Of a stretch of DNA of 39,059 nt, positions 1-6,529 are shown in pieces. Position numbers and translations under genes: made by a program. Source of the stretch: Actinophytocola sp. (GTDB taxonomy: Bacteria; Actinomycetota; Actinomycetes; Mycobacteriales; Pseudonocardiaceae). The stretch covers positions 1-39,059 of the forward strand of contig WHUD01000028.1 in assembly GCA_009377385.1 (NCBI GenBank), written 5' to 3'. The first letter of the stretch is position 1; every line of letters starts with the position of its first letter. The notes below the pieces were generated by a model. That model did no database searches. It saw only the letters and a program-made list of their open reading frames with translations, and was not told the origin of the DNA.

Positions 1-115
1 GCTTGACGAACCGTGACAAATGCTGCCGGTCGTCGACGTCGTCGCTCTTGGAGTGGTGGCGCATGCACCAGGCGGGGCACTCGTCGTGCTGCCAGTAGGG
101 TTTACGCTTGCTCAT
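1..115 (-). CDS. DUF6907-like small protein, 3' part cut by window edge
   Basis: The reverse strand opens at an ATG (complement of 113-115) preceded by GGAGG (complement of 124-128) with 8 bases between, and stays open to base 1. The 38 visible residues begin MSKRKPYWQHDECPAWC and continue with a histidine pair and an acidic stretch leading to DDRQH. The CPxWC...HH...DRxH layout is what I know from DUF6907 domain proteins. These are short actinobacterial proteins of unknown function that often lie in integrative elements and prophages. The rest of the gene is outside the window. Family assignment is from motif memory only; the start and ribosome binding site are seen directly. Confidence 0.6.
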   Translation of the reverse strand, partial: MSKRKPYWQHDECPAWCMRHHSKSDDVDDRQHLSRFVK

Positions 116-141
116 GGGTCAGACCTCCAGAGTCTGATCAA

Positions 142-184
142 GGCCCGTAGCGCGTGTTGTCGGCACCGCTGCGGGCCGCTTTTG
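142..184 (+). terminator. Hairpin followed by a short T run
   Basis: Arms GGCCCGTAGCG (142-152) and CGCTGCGGGCC (167-177) pair over 11 bases with one U-G wobble. A GCTTTTG tract follows on the + strand. This is the form of an intrinsic terminator for + transcription, yet no + strand gene is visible before it, so it may end a transcript that begins left of the window or inside the DUF6907-side element. Confidence 0.45.
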
Positions 185-222
185 TGGGACGTCTCGGGGC
201 CGCACTGGGGCCGCCCGAGGGT

Positions 223-257
223 GGAATCAGTCGGAATCCGATGGAATCCGTTAGAAC
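223..257. repeat. Three GGAATC repeats at exact 10-bp spacing
   Basis: GGAATC occurs at 223-228, 233-238 and 243-248, followed by a degenerate AGAAC copy at 253-257. The 10-bp period puts all copies on one face of the helix. Such phased short repeats are typical of protein-binding arrays, for instance recombinase arm sites or iterons. Given the DUF6907-like gene beside it, an integrase or excisionase arm site is possible; this is inference. Confidence 0.5.
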
Positions 258-340
258 GGCTTATCGCCTGGTCGGGCGGCAGATTCGCGCATCCGCGCAG
301 GTGGCCGACTCGCCGTCATCAGTTTCGCCTGTTCTGACGG

Positions 341-395
341 CTGGCCCAGGGTGGCGTTCGGCCCACATATCCCACCCAACGCCACCCTCGGCCAG
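341..395. repeat. 18-bp inverted repeat (17/18) with 19-base loop
   Basis: Arms at 341-358 and 378-395 are complementary at 17 of 18 positions (left arm starts CTGGCCCAGGGTGG). No T run follows on either strand. It lies about 85 bases before the cysteine-rich micropeptide and could be a terminator for leftward or rightward transcripts, or a structured leader. The 365 bases between the DUF6907-like gene and the micropeptide hold only this, the preceding terminator and the GGAATC repeats; I see no other gene there. Confidence 0.5.
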
Positions 396-442
396 TCACC
401 CAGGCGTCGCCCGGGTGGTGGTTGTCCCCGGCGCGCACGACT

Positions 443-456
443 GCGTAACGTTATGC
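443..456. promoter_or_regulatory. Imperfect palindrome in front of the Cys-rich peptide
   Basis: GCGTAACGTTATGC is a 14-base inverted repeat with a single G/T mismatch pair, centred on AACGTT. It ends 24 bases before the micropeptide start codon, where an operator for a metal- or redox-responsive repressor would be placed. The regulator is not in the window and function is inferred from position only. Confidence 0.3.
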
Positions 457-480
457 GCATCCGACGATACGGAGGGTGTC

Positions 481-552
481 ATGAGCGGATGCGGATGTGG
501 CTGCGGTAAGTGCACCGGCCCTGGCTGTGGCTGCTGCTCCAACTGCGGCTGA
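481..552 (+). CDS. 23-residue cysteine-rich micropeptide (metallothionein-like)
   Basis: An ATG at 481 preceded by GGAGGG (471-476, four bases of spacing) opens a 23-codon frame ending in TGA at 550-552. It encodes MSGCGCGCGKCTGPG, then Cys-Gly-Cys-Cys-Ser-Asn-Cys-Gly. Eight of 23 residues are cysteine, at 4, 6, 8, 11, 16, 18, 19 and 22, with Gly at nearly every gap, giving CxC, CxxC and CC motifs. There are no aromatic residues and one lysine. This composition fits a thiolate metal-binding peptide, as in actinobacterial copper metallothioneins such as mycobacterial MymT (53 aa), but it is far shorter and I recognise no family. A larger frame from 154 reads through in phase, yet its upstream part has no coding character. 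A perfect hairpin follows 55 bases downstream. A chance Gly/Cys run in GC-rich DNA is the alternative; the ribosome binding site argues against it. Confidence 0.6.
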   Translation: MSGCGCGCGKCTGPGCGCCSNCG

Positions 553-606
553 TCTCGGCGTTGAAACTGCCACTGAGTTCCGGGTAGGCCTCCAACCGGT
601 GACGTG

Positions 607-642
607 ACGGCGGTGTCGCGGGAGTCATGGCGACACCGCCGT
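607..642 (+). terminator. Perfect 13-bp hairpin after the micropeptide
   Basis: ACGGCGGTGTCGC (607-619) pairs perfectly with GCGACACCGCCGT (630-642) across a 10-base loop. There is no U tract, common for actinobacterial terminators. It would close the micropeptide transcript and separate it from the dehydrogenase gene at 798. Between 643 and 797 I see only that gene's leader. Confidence 0.55.
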
Positions 643-797
643 TGTGCTGCGCGAACGCGGAAGACACTTCAGGAAATTGTTGAGGGTGCTGCGGAAAAAT
701 CCTCCAGCCTCCCGCTGCTATCAGACGTGATCCGTGGCACTATCGGCATATTACCCAGTGGTAGCCGAGGGCGGCGACTGAAGCACGGGAGGCCCGA

Positions 798-2573
798 ATG
801 GCGCGTGAGTTCGCAACTGTTGGAGTGGTCGGCCTTGGCACCATGGGTGCCGGAATCGCGGAGGTGTTCGCCCGCAGCGGCATCCCCGTCGTCGGGGTCG
901 AGCTGAACGACGACTGCATCGCGCGGTCGCGAGGCCACATCGAGCACTCAACGGAGCGGGCGCTGGCCAAGGGCAAGCTGGACGACGCCGAGCGCGATGC
1001 GTTGCTCGGCCGGATCAGGTACACGACGTCGCTGGAGGAACTGGCAGACGTCGACCTGGTCGTCGAGGCGATCCCGGAACACCTCGAAGCCAAGGCGGCC
1101 CTCTTCGAGCAGCTCGCCAAGATCACCAAGCCGGACGTGATCCTGGCGTCCAACACGTCCTCGCTGTCCATCACCGAGATCGGCGTCCACACGCCCCGGC
1201 CGAGCAAGGTCGTCGGCCTGCATTTCTTCAACCCGGCGCCGGTGATGGAGCTGGTCGAGGTGGTGCGCACCGTCGTCACCGAGCAGCAGGTGGTCGATGA
1301 CGTCGTCGCGCTGGCCGAGCGGATCGGCAAGAACCCCGTGGTCACCGGCGACCGGGCCGGTTTCATCGCGAACGCGTTGCTGTTCGGCTACCTCAACCAC
1401 GCGGTCACGATGTACGAGCAGAAGTACGCCACCCGCGAGGACCTGGACGCCGCGATGCGCTTCGGCTGCGGCTACCCGATGGGTCCGCTGGCGCTGATCG
1501 ACCTGATCGGGCTGGACACCGCCTACGAGATCCTCGACTCGATGTATCACCAGTCGCGCGACCGACGGCACGCCCCCGCGCCGATCCTCAAGCAGATGAT
1601 CACGGCGGGGCTGCTCGGCAGGAAGACCGGCAGGGGCTTTTACAGCTACGACGGGCCGGAGTCGCCCACCGTGGTCGCCGACGCGCTCACCCCGGACTCC
1701 GCGTCGGCAGCGTCGGGGGCGCGGCCGGTGCGCACCGTCGGCGTCGTCGGGACCGGCACCATGGCGACCGGGATCGTGGAGGTGTTCGCCAAGGCGGGCT
1801 ACGACGTCGTGCTGCGCGCCCGCAGCGAGGACAAGGCGACCGGCGCGATCGCCAAGGTGCGCAAGTCGCTGGACAAGGCGGTCGGCAAGGGCAGGATGTC
1901 CGCCGAGGACGCCGATGCCGTTATCGGGCGGATCACCCCTGCGGTGGACTTCGCCGCACTGGCGGACGTTGATCTCGTGGTGGAGGCCGTCGCCGAGGAC
2001 ATCGACGTCAAGCGCGAGGTGTTCACCGCATTGGACGCCGCCATGAAGCCCGGTGCGGTACTCGCCACCACGACGTCGTCACTGCCAGTGGTGGAGTGCG
2101 CGGCGGCGACCAGCCGTCCGGCCGACGTCATCGGGATGCACTTCTTCAACCCGGCGCAGGTGATGAAGCTCGTCGAGGTGGTCAGCACGATCAACACCGC
2201 GCCGGACGTCGCCGCCACCGTCACCGACGTCTGCGCGAAGGTGCGCAAGGTGCCGGTGCACTGCGGCGACCGCGCGGGGTTCATCGTCAACGCGCTGCTG
2301 TTCCCGTACCTCAACGACGCCGTGAAGATGTTGGAGGCGCACTACGCCAAAGCCGCCGACATCGACACCGCGATGAAGGTCGGCTGCTCGCTGCCGATGG
2401 GGCCGTTCGAGCTGCTCGACGTCGTCGGCCTCGACGTCTCGCTCGCCATCCAGCGGACGCTGTTCAACGAGTTCCGGGAAGCCGGCTTCTCACCAGCGCC
2501 GCTGCTGGAGCACCTGGTCAAGGCCGGTCGGCTCGGTCGCAAGACCGGGCAGGGCTTCTGGGACTACGGCTGA
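798..2573 (+). CDS. Tandem-domain 3-hydroxyacyl-CoA (3-hydroxybutyryl-CoA) dehydrogenase
   Basis: This 591-residue protein is two complete 3-hydroxyacyl-CoA dehydrogenase units in one chain, residues about 5-285 and 312-591, joined by an Ala/Ser-rich linker. Each unit oxidises or reduces a 3-hydroxyacyl-CoA with NAD(H), as in beta-oxidation or butyrate/PHB-type metabolism. Unit 1 has the Rossmann motif GLGTMG (12-17), the active-site Ser in NTSS (about 121), His142 in HFFNP, Glu154 and Asn192. Unit 2 keeps the equivalents: GTGTMA at about 318, TSS, HFFNP, LVEVV and FIVN. Both active sites therefore look intact and the halves have clearly diverged. A single-unit enzyme is about 285 residues. 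Start: ATG at 798 with GGGAGG 5-10 bases before it. It appears monocistronic. Substrate chain length cannot be read from sequence. Confidence 0.9.
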   Translation: MAREFATVGVVGLGTMGAGIAEVFARSGIPVVGVELNDDCIARSRGHIEHSTERALAKGKLDDAERDALLGRIRYTTSLEELADVDLVVEAIPEHLEAKAALFEQLAKITKPDVILASNTSSLSITEIGVHTPRPSKVVGLHFFNPAPVMELVEVVRTVVTEQQVVDDVVALAERIGKNPVVTGDRAGFIANALLFGYLNHAVTMYEQKYATREDLDAAMRFGCGYPMGPLALIDLIGLDTAYEILDSMYHQSRDRRHAPAPILKQMITAGLLGRKTGRGFYSYDGPESPTVVADALTPDSASAASGARPVRTVGVVGTGTMATGIVEVFAKAGYDVVLRARSEDKATGAIAKVRKSLDKAVGKGRMSAEDADAVIGRITPAVDFAALADVDLVVEAVAEDIDVKREVFTALDAAMKPGAVLATTTSSLPVVECAAATSRPADVIGMHFFNPAQVMKLVEVVSTINTAPDVAATVTDVCAKVRKVPVHCGDRAGFIVNALLFPYLNDAVKMLEAHYAKAADIDTAMKVGCSLPMGPFELLDVVGLDVSLAIQRTLFNEFREAGFSPAPLLEHLVKAGRLGRKTGQGFWDYG

Positions 2574-2589
2574 GGCGGCGCCACCGGAC

Positions 2590-2644
2590 CGAGCCGAACG
2601 GGGCGTTCGGTGCACATTGCGAGCCGAACGCCCCGTTCGGCTCG
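2590..2644. repeat. Nested palindromic hairpin (CCGAACG/CGTTCGG element)
   Basis: Arms 2590-2610 and 2624-2644 are perfectly complementary over 21 bases with a 13-base loop. Each arm is itself an inverted repeat, CCGAACG-GGG-CGTTCGG and CCGAACG-CCC-CGTTCGG, so the DNA or RNA can fold either as one long stem or as two small ones. It starts 16 bases after the dehydrogenase stop and probably serves as its terminator. Copies of such GAGCCGAACG elements are, from general knowledge, scattered between genes in Pseudonocardiaceae. Confidence 0.65.
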
Positions 2645-2766
2645 CACGGCTCGAGTCGCGCGCGTGGGTGAGGCTGGCGTTGCGGCCTTGGTCGGGGCGG
2701 CGCAAGCTGAGAGGCGACCGGCGGCGCCGCCGGGGCGCTGCCCCGATCGGAAGGGGGTGGAGAGGC

Positions 2767-3387
2767 GTGTACGCGCGTTCCACCACGGTGCAGGCGCACC
2801 TGGATTCGATCGACAACGGCATCGCCTTCATCCGCGATGACGTCATGCCCGCTCTCATGGACATGCCTGGCTGCGTAGGCCTGTCCATGCTGGTGGACCG
2901 GGAGTCGGGCCGGTGTATCGCCACCAGCGCGTGGGATTCCGCCGAGAGCATGCGGGCGAGTGAAGACATGGCGCGGCCGATGCGCGAGCGGGCCGCGGAG
3001 ATCATGGGCAATCGGGCGCAGGTGGACGAATGGGAGATCGCCGTGCTGCACCGCGACCACCCGACGCATCAGGGCGCCTGCGTACGGGCCACTTGGGTGC
3101 GGTTCGACGCCGAGGGCCTCGACCGCGCCATCGACGTCTACCGGATGGGCATGCTGCCCGCGATGCAGGAGCTCGAGGGCTTCTGCAGTGCGAGCCTGAT
3201 GGTCGACAGGGACTCCGGGATCGCGGTGTCGTCGGTGACCTACGACGACAGCGCCGCCATGGAGCGCACCCGTGACGAGGCGGACTCACTCCGGCTCACC
3301 GGGGCACGCGAGGCGGGCGTCGAGGTGCTTGACGTCTGCGAGTTCGAGCTGTCACTGGCGCACCTGCACGTGCCAGAGATGGCCTGA
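2767..3387 (+). CDS. Tandem ABM-like (dimeric alpha/beta barrel) protein
   Basis: A 206-residue protein of unknown exact function. It appears to be two copies of an antibiotic-biosynthesis-monooxygenase-type fold, residues about 6-95 and 102-195. Both halves share the order beta strand, helix ending in PALMDMPGC or PAMQELEGF, a strand with LMVDRxSG or MLVDRESG, then strand plus helix. Such folds act as small oxygenases, haem-degrading proteins or ligand-binding dimers; a tandem copy can mimic the dimer. No catalytic residue can be named. Start: the frame is open from 2617, but that part lies over the inverted repeat; GTG at 2767 has AAGGGGGTGGAG just before it and matches the beginning of the first strand, so I use it. 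It is followed by a convergent FmdB-type gene six bases away. Confidence 0.65.
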   Translation: MYARSTTVQAHLDSIDNGIAFIRDDVMPALMDMPGCVGLSMLVDRESGRCIATSAWDSAESMRASEDMARPMRERAAEIMGNRAQVDEWEIAVLHRDHPTHQGACVRATWVRFDAEGLDRAIDVYRMGMLPAMQELEGFCSASLMVDRDSGIAVSSVTYDDSAAMERTRDEADSLRLTGAREAGVEVLDVCEFELSLAHLHVPEMA

Positions 3388-3393
3388 GCGTGC

Positions 3394-3615
3394 TCAGCCG
3401 CAGCAACCGCCCCCGCAGCAGCCACCGCCAGCCGGTGGCGCCGCTGCGGGGGCGGTGCTCGGTGCGGAGCGCCCGGTCAGCGCGACAGTGGTCAGCAGCT
3501 TGACGGTGTCGTCGTGGCCCTCGGGGCACGCGGCGGGCGCGCTCGACTCGGTCATCGGCCGGTTCACCTCGAAGGTGGTGGTGCACTCGCGGCACCGGTA
3601 CGCGTAGGTCGGCAT
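3394..3615 (-). CDS. FmdB-type putative zinc-ribbon protein with Cys-rich tail
   Basis: A 73-residue protein starting MPTYAYRCRECTTTFEV, the hallmark of the FmdB/CxxC zinc-ribbon family, whose members are putative regulatory proteins named after the fmd (formamidase) locus. Cys8 and Cys11 form the first knuckle. The second is CPEGH (Cys30, His34) rather than the usual CxxC, so the ligand set would be Cys3His if metal is bound. After an Ala/Pro linker (about 51-62) the chain ends GGGCCGGGCCG, adding four cysteines. Start: ATG complement of 3613-3615; a longer frame to 3705 lacks family similarity. It is divergent from the phosphodiesterase-family gene with 65 bases between. No function can be given beyond likely metal binding. 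Confidence 0.8.
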   Translation of the reverse strand: MPTYAYRCRECTTTFEVNRPMTESSAPAACPEGHDDTVKLLTTVALTGRSAPSTAPAAAPPAGGGCCGGGCCG

Positions 3616-3680
3616 GCTTGGATTATCGCTCATTTCGGACCTCGGGTTCACCACGACGCCACCCGCGATCAGGCACCCTG

Positions 3681-4817
3681 ATGGGCATGGACCGACCCGC
3701 ACCACCCGACGGCGTCCCGCACCTCGCCGAGGTCACGCCCTCCCTGCTCGCCGCGCTGGGCACGCCCGGCTTCGAGAACACCATCGGCGTTGCCGACGTC
3801 AACGCGGCGGCGGTGCTGCTGATCGACGGCCTCGGCGCCGAGCTACTCGACACCTACGCGGCGGACGCGCCGACGCTTGCCCGGCTGCGGAACGGCACGC
3901 TGCACGTCGGGTACCCGTCGACAACGTCGGCGGGGCTCGCCGCGATCGGCACCGGCACGTGCTCGGGGCGGCACGGCATGGTCGGCTACTCGTTCGACCT
4001 GCCGGACGTCGGCGTGATGAACGCGCTGCGCTGGCGGGTGCATCCCTGGGGCGATGACCTGCGCGGCACGGTCGACCCCCATGTGGTGCAGCCGATGCCG
4101 ACCGCGTTCGAGCGCGCGGTGTCGGCGGGCGTCGACGTTCGCGTGGTGTCGAGCGCGGAGTTCACTCACTCCGGTATGACGCAGGCGGTGCTGAGGGGTG
4201 GGCGCTACGTCGGCGTGCACGCGCTGGGTGATCTGAGCGCGGCCATGCTCACCGCGTTGGACCAGGGCGGGTTCTGCTACGGGTACCACGCGATGCTGGA
4301 CTTCGTCGGGCACCTGTATGGGCCCGGGTCGCGGGCGTGGCGGATCCAACTGCGCCACGTCGACCTGCTGGTGTCGACGCTCGTCGACGAGCTGCCGCCA
4401 GGGGCGGTGCTCGCCGTCGTCGCCGATCACGGCATGGTCGAGGTCGACGAGTCCGTTGTGGACGCCGACAGCAGCGAGCCGCTGCGGGACGGCGTCCGGG
4501 CGCTCGGCGGCGAGGCACGCGCGCGGCATGTGTACACAGTGGACGGTGCGGAGCCCGATGTGCTCGCCGCATGGCGGGACACGCTCGGCGAGCGGGCGTG
4601 GGTGGTCAGCGGCGAGGAGGCTATCGACACCGGCTGGTTCGGCTCCGGCGTCACCGAGGCGGTGCGGGAGCGGATCGGGGACGTCGTTGTCGCATCGCGC
4701 GGCCGGTCGGCGGTGCTGCGCCGCACGGTGGAACCGCTCGAGTCCTCGCTGCGGGGCCACCACGGCTCGCTGACCTCGGCCGAACAGCTCGTGCCGCTCG
4801 TGCTGGCCTACGGCTAG
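3681..4817 (+). CDS. Nucleotide pyrophosphatase/phosphodiesterase (alkaline phosphatase superfamily)
   Basis: A 378-residue member of the type I phosphodiesterase/nucleotide pyrophosphatase family, which hydrolyses phosphodiester or pyrophosphate bonds using two metal ions. Seen motifs: LLIDGLG with metal Asp49; YPSTTSAG with the Thr nucleophile at 81 or 82; GRHGMVGY; LDFVGH with Asp207 and His211; and VVADHGM with Asp249 and His250. The full ligand set is present, so it should be active. No signal peptide is seen, so it is probably cytoplasmic. Start: ATG at 3681 or 3687; the 5' extension to 3618 is unlikely. Its TAG stop shares the four bases CTAG (4814-4817) with the convergent methyltransferase stop. 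The natural substrate is unknown. Confidence 0.85.
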   Translation: MGMDRPAPPDGVPHLAEVTPSLLAALGTPGFENTIGVADVNAAAVLLIDGLGAELLDTYAADAPTLARLRNGTLHVGYPSTTSAGLAAIGTGTCSGRHGMVGYSFDLPDVGVMNALRWRVHPWGDDLRGTVDPHVVQPMPTAFERAVSAGVDVRVVSSAEFTHSGMTQAVLRGGRYVGVHALGDLSAAMLTALDQGGFCYGYHAMLDFVGHLYGPGSRAWRIQLRHVDLLVSTLVDELPPGAVLAVVADHGMVEVDESVVDADSSEPLRDGVRALGGEARARHVYTVDGAEPDVLAAWRDTLGERAWVVSGEEAIDTGWFGSGVTEAVRERIGDVVVASRGRSAVLRRTVEPLESSLRGHHGSLTSAEQLVPLVLAYG

Positions 4818-5380
4818 GGTTTCCTCGCGCGGAACCGCTGGTTCGGACCGCGCGTGTCGACGTCGATGTCAGTGAACCCCGCTGTCGCCAGCCGCTCCGG
4901 CAGCGCGTCCGGACGCACCGGGTTGTAGGTGTCGCCGAGGTGGATCAGCGCGAATCCTGCGCTCGGGCGGCCGTCGCTGCCCGCGAAGACGCCGCCGGGC
5001 CGGAGCAGGCGGCAAGCCTCAGCGAACAGCGCGTTCTGTCGGGCTGCCGTCGGCACGTGGTGCAGCATCGTGAAACAGACGACGGCGCTGAACACGGCGT
5101 CCGGCAGGGTCGACGCGGCGCCATCGCCGTCAACAACCGTGATCGTGTCGCCGAACCGGGCACGGAGTCGCGCCGCGAGGTCGTCGTCGATCTCCAGCAC
5201 CGTCAGATGTGACGTCCTCGCGAGCAGGGCAGGGATGTTCGCGCCGTAGCCGGGACCGATCTCCAGCATCACGGCGCCGAGGTCGAGGCCGTCGAGCGCC
5301 CACGGCAGGACAGTGTCGTGCATGTGCCTGCGCCACAGCCGTGACGCGCAGAGCCGTCGGTGCAGCAGGTTCATCGCCAT
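4814..5380 (-). CDS. SAM-dependent class I methyltransferase
   Basis: A 188-residue small methyltransferase. SAM-binding motif I is LEIGPGYGAN (residues about 39-48), followed by the acidic end of strand 2 in LEIDDD (63-67), VDGD (motif II) and RLLRPGGVFAGSD (motif IV/V). The order matches the UbiE/Methyltransf_11 type that methylates small molecules; the acceptor is unknown. Start: ATG complement of 5378-5380, with a second ATG two codons in. It is transcribed divergently from the AraC-type regulator 54 bases away, across a palindrome at 5412-5424, which suggests that the regulator controls it. It is convergent with the phosphodiesterase-family gene and overlaps that stop codon. Confidence 0.85.
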   Translation of the reverse strand: MAMNLLHRRLCASRLWRRHMHDTVLPWALDGLDLGAVMLEIGPGYGANIPALLARTSHLTVLEIDDDLAARLRARFGDTITVVDGDGAASTLPDAVFSAVVCFTMLHHVPTAARQNALFAEACRLLRPGGVFAGSDGRPSAGFALIHLGDTYNPVRPDALPERLATAGFTDIDVDTRGPNQRFRARKP

Positions 5381-5411
5381 GTGTCGACGTTAAAGCGCGA
5401 GCCTGCTGGCG

Positions 5412-5424
5412 TATATCCGATATA
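5412..5424. promoter_or_regulatory. Candidate operator between methyltransferase and AraC-type regulator
   Basis: TATATCCGATATA is a perfect inverted repeat (TATATC-C-GATATA), strikingly AT-rich for this genome. It is placed 31 bases from the methyltransferase start and 10 bases before the regulator ATG. It may be the regulator binding site, or contain overlapping -10 elements. Palindromic form is seen; function is inferred. Confidence 0.45.
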
Positions 5425-5434
5425 TGGTCAGCCT

Positions 5435-6196
5435 ATGTCGCCAGACAGACACACCTTCGCCGTGCCGCCCGGAGTCGGTGCGATGGTGCTCGGCGACCTG
5501 CGTCTGCCGAAGGGCACCTGGTTCGAGTGGCACCGGCATCCGCAGCACCAGATCGCCTGGACGCCGGAGACGGTGCTCGCCGTCGAGGCGGGCGGTGCGC
5601 AGTGGGTGCTGCCGCCGACGCGCGCGCTGTTCCTGCCCGGTGGTGTGCTGCACCGCACCGGCGCGATCCAGGGCGGCCTGCTCAGGGGCATCTACATCGA
5701 GCCGGACCGGTGCCCGGGGCGGTGGGAGTCCCCGACGATGCTCCGGGTAGGCCCGCTGCTGCGGGAGCTGCTGGAGTACCTCGCGGACGACGCGCTCGAC
5801 GCGGAGCGGCGGTTGCGCGCCGAGGCGGTCGTCTTCGACGTGCTGGAACCGGTGCGCGCCGTCCCGATCGGGGTCAGGCTGCCGGTTGACGACCGGGCGC
5901 GGAAGGTCGCCTCCGCACTGATCGCCGACCCAGCCGACCAGCGCACCCTCGACGGCCACGCCTCCGACGTCGGCGCAAGCGCCCGCACGCTCGCGCGGGT
6001 CTTCCAGCGCGAGACGTCGATGAGCTTCGGACGCTGGCGCACCCAGGTGCGACTTCGCGCGGCGTTGCCGCTGCTGGCCGAGGGTGTCCCGCTGGCGGGG
6101 GTCGCCACCCGCGTCGGGTACTCGACGCCGAGCGCGTTCGTCGTCGCGTTCCATCGTGAGGTCGGCATCTCACCTGCGCGCTATTTCGCGGCGTAG
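5435..6196 (+). CDS. AraC-family transcriptional regulator
   Basis: A 253-residue regulator. The N-terminal part is a cupin-like sensor domain (HRHPQHQIAW, then LPPTRALFLPGGVLHRT), as in AraC-type effector domains. The C-terminal 100 residues are the double helix-turn-helix: ARTLARVFQRETSMSFGRWR for the first and VATRVGYSTPSAFVVAFHRE for the second, ending GISPARYF. The family binds DNA direct repeats and usually activates genes in response to small molecules. Start: ATG at 5435 (MSPDRHTF); the open frame back to 5360 would cross the divergent promoter. The neighbouring divergent methyltransferase is the obvious target, and autoregulation is likely. The effector is unknown. Confidence 0.88.
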   Translation: MSPDRHTFAVPPGVGAMVLGDLRLPKGTWFEWHRHPQHQIAWTPETVLAVEAGGAQWVLPPTRALFLPGGVLHRTGAIQGGLLRGIYIEPDRCPGRWESPTMLRVGPLLRELLEYLADDALDAERRLRAEAVVFDVLEPVRAVPIGVRLPVDDRARKVASALIADPADQRTLDGHASDVGASARTLARVFQRETSMSFGRWRTQVRLRAALPLLAEGVPLAGVATRVGYSTPSAFVVAFHREVGISPARYFAA

Positions 6197-6213
6197 GTCG
6201 ATACCGTGGCCGC

Positions 6214-6507
6214 ATGCCTCGACGTAACCGTCCCAAGCGCGGCAAGGCGGGTCCGCCGCCGGGCGTGTCGCTCGGGTGGGGCAGCCACGAGTCGGCAGCG
6301 GACGGTGACTGGATCGTGCGCAGTGTGCCTGGCGACAGCGCTACCAAGATGTACCGCTGCCCCGGCTGTGACCACGAGATCCGGCCGGGCACGCCGCACG
6401 TCGTGACCTGGCCCGCCGACGACACCGGCGGCGTCGCGGACCGCAGGCACTGGCACCGCGCGTGCTGGGACGCCAGGCACCGGCGCGGCCCGAGCCGCCG
6501 GTTCTGA
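6214..6507 (+). CDS. Small zinc-site protein of unknown function
   Basis: A 97-residue basic protein. It has a CPGC knuckle (Cys49, Cys52) and an HxHRAC segment (His79, His81, Cys84), a likely CxxC...HxxC zinc site. The N-terminus (PRRNRPKRGKAG) and C-terminus (RHRRGPSRRF) are rich in Arg. Proteins of this layout are common in actinomycetes and are often labelled ATP/GTP-binding protein without clear basis; I see no P-loop here. It begins 17 bases after the AraC-type gene and ends 22 bases before the alpha/beta hydrolase on the same strand, so the three may be co-transcribed. Role unknown; nucleic acid contact is possible from the charge. Confidence 0.7.
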   Translation: MPRRNRPKRGKAGPPPGVSLGWGSHESAADGDWIVRSVPGDSATKMYRCPGCDHEIRPGTPHVVTWPADDTGGVADRRHWHRACWDARHRRGPSRRF

Positions 6508-6529
6508 CCCGGTTCGACACAATGGCGCC

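Noticed and set aside
154-552. 132-residue frame ending in the Cys-rich peptide
   Set aside because: The first 109 codons cross a strong inverted repeat and have no coding character; only the last 23 codons have a ribosome binding site and unusual composition.
798-2573. Assembly duplication as the cause of the double dehydrogenase
   Set aside because: The halves differ at many positions while keeping family motifs, so this is an ancient domain duplication.
2518-3069. Reverse-strand frame with EPNGAFGSQCAPNAPFGS repeats
   Set aside because: The peptide repeats are only the translation of the CCGAACG palindrome; no family resemblance elsewhere in the frame.
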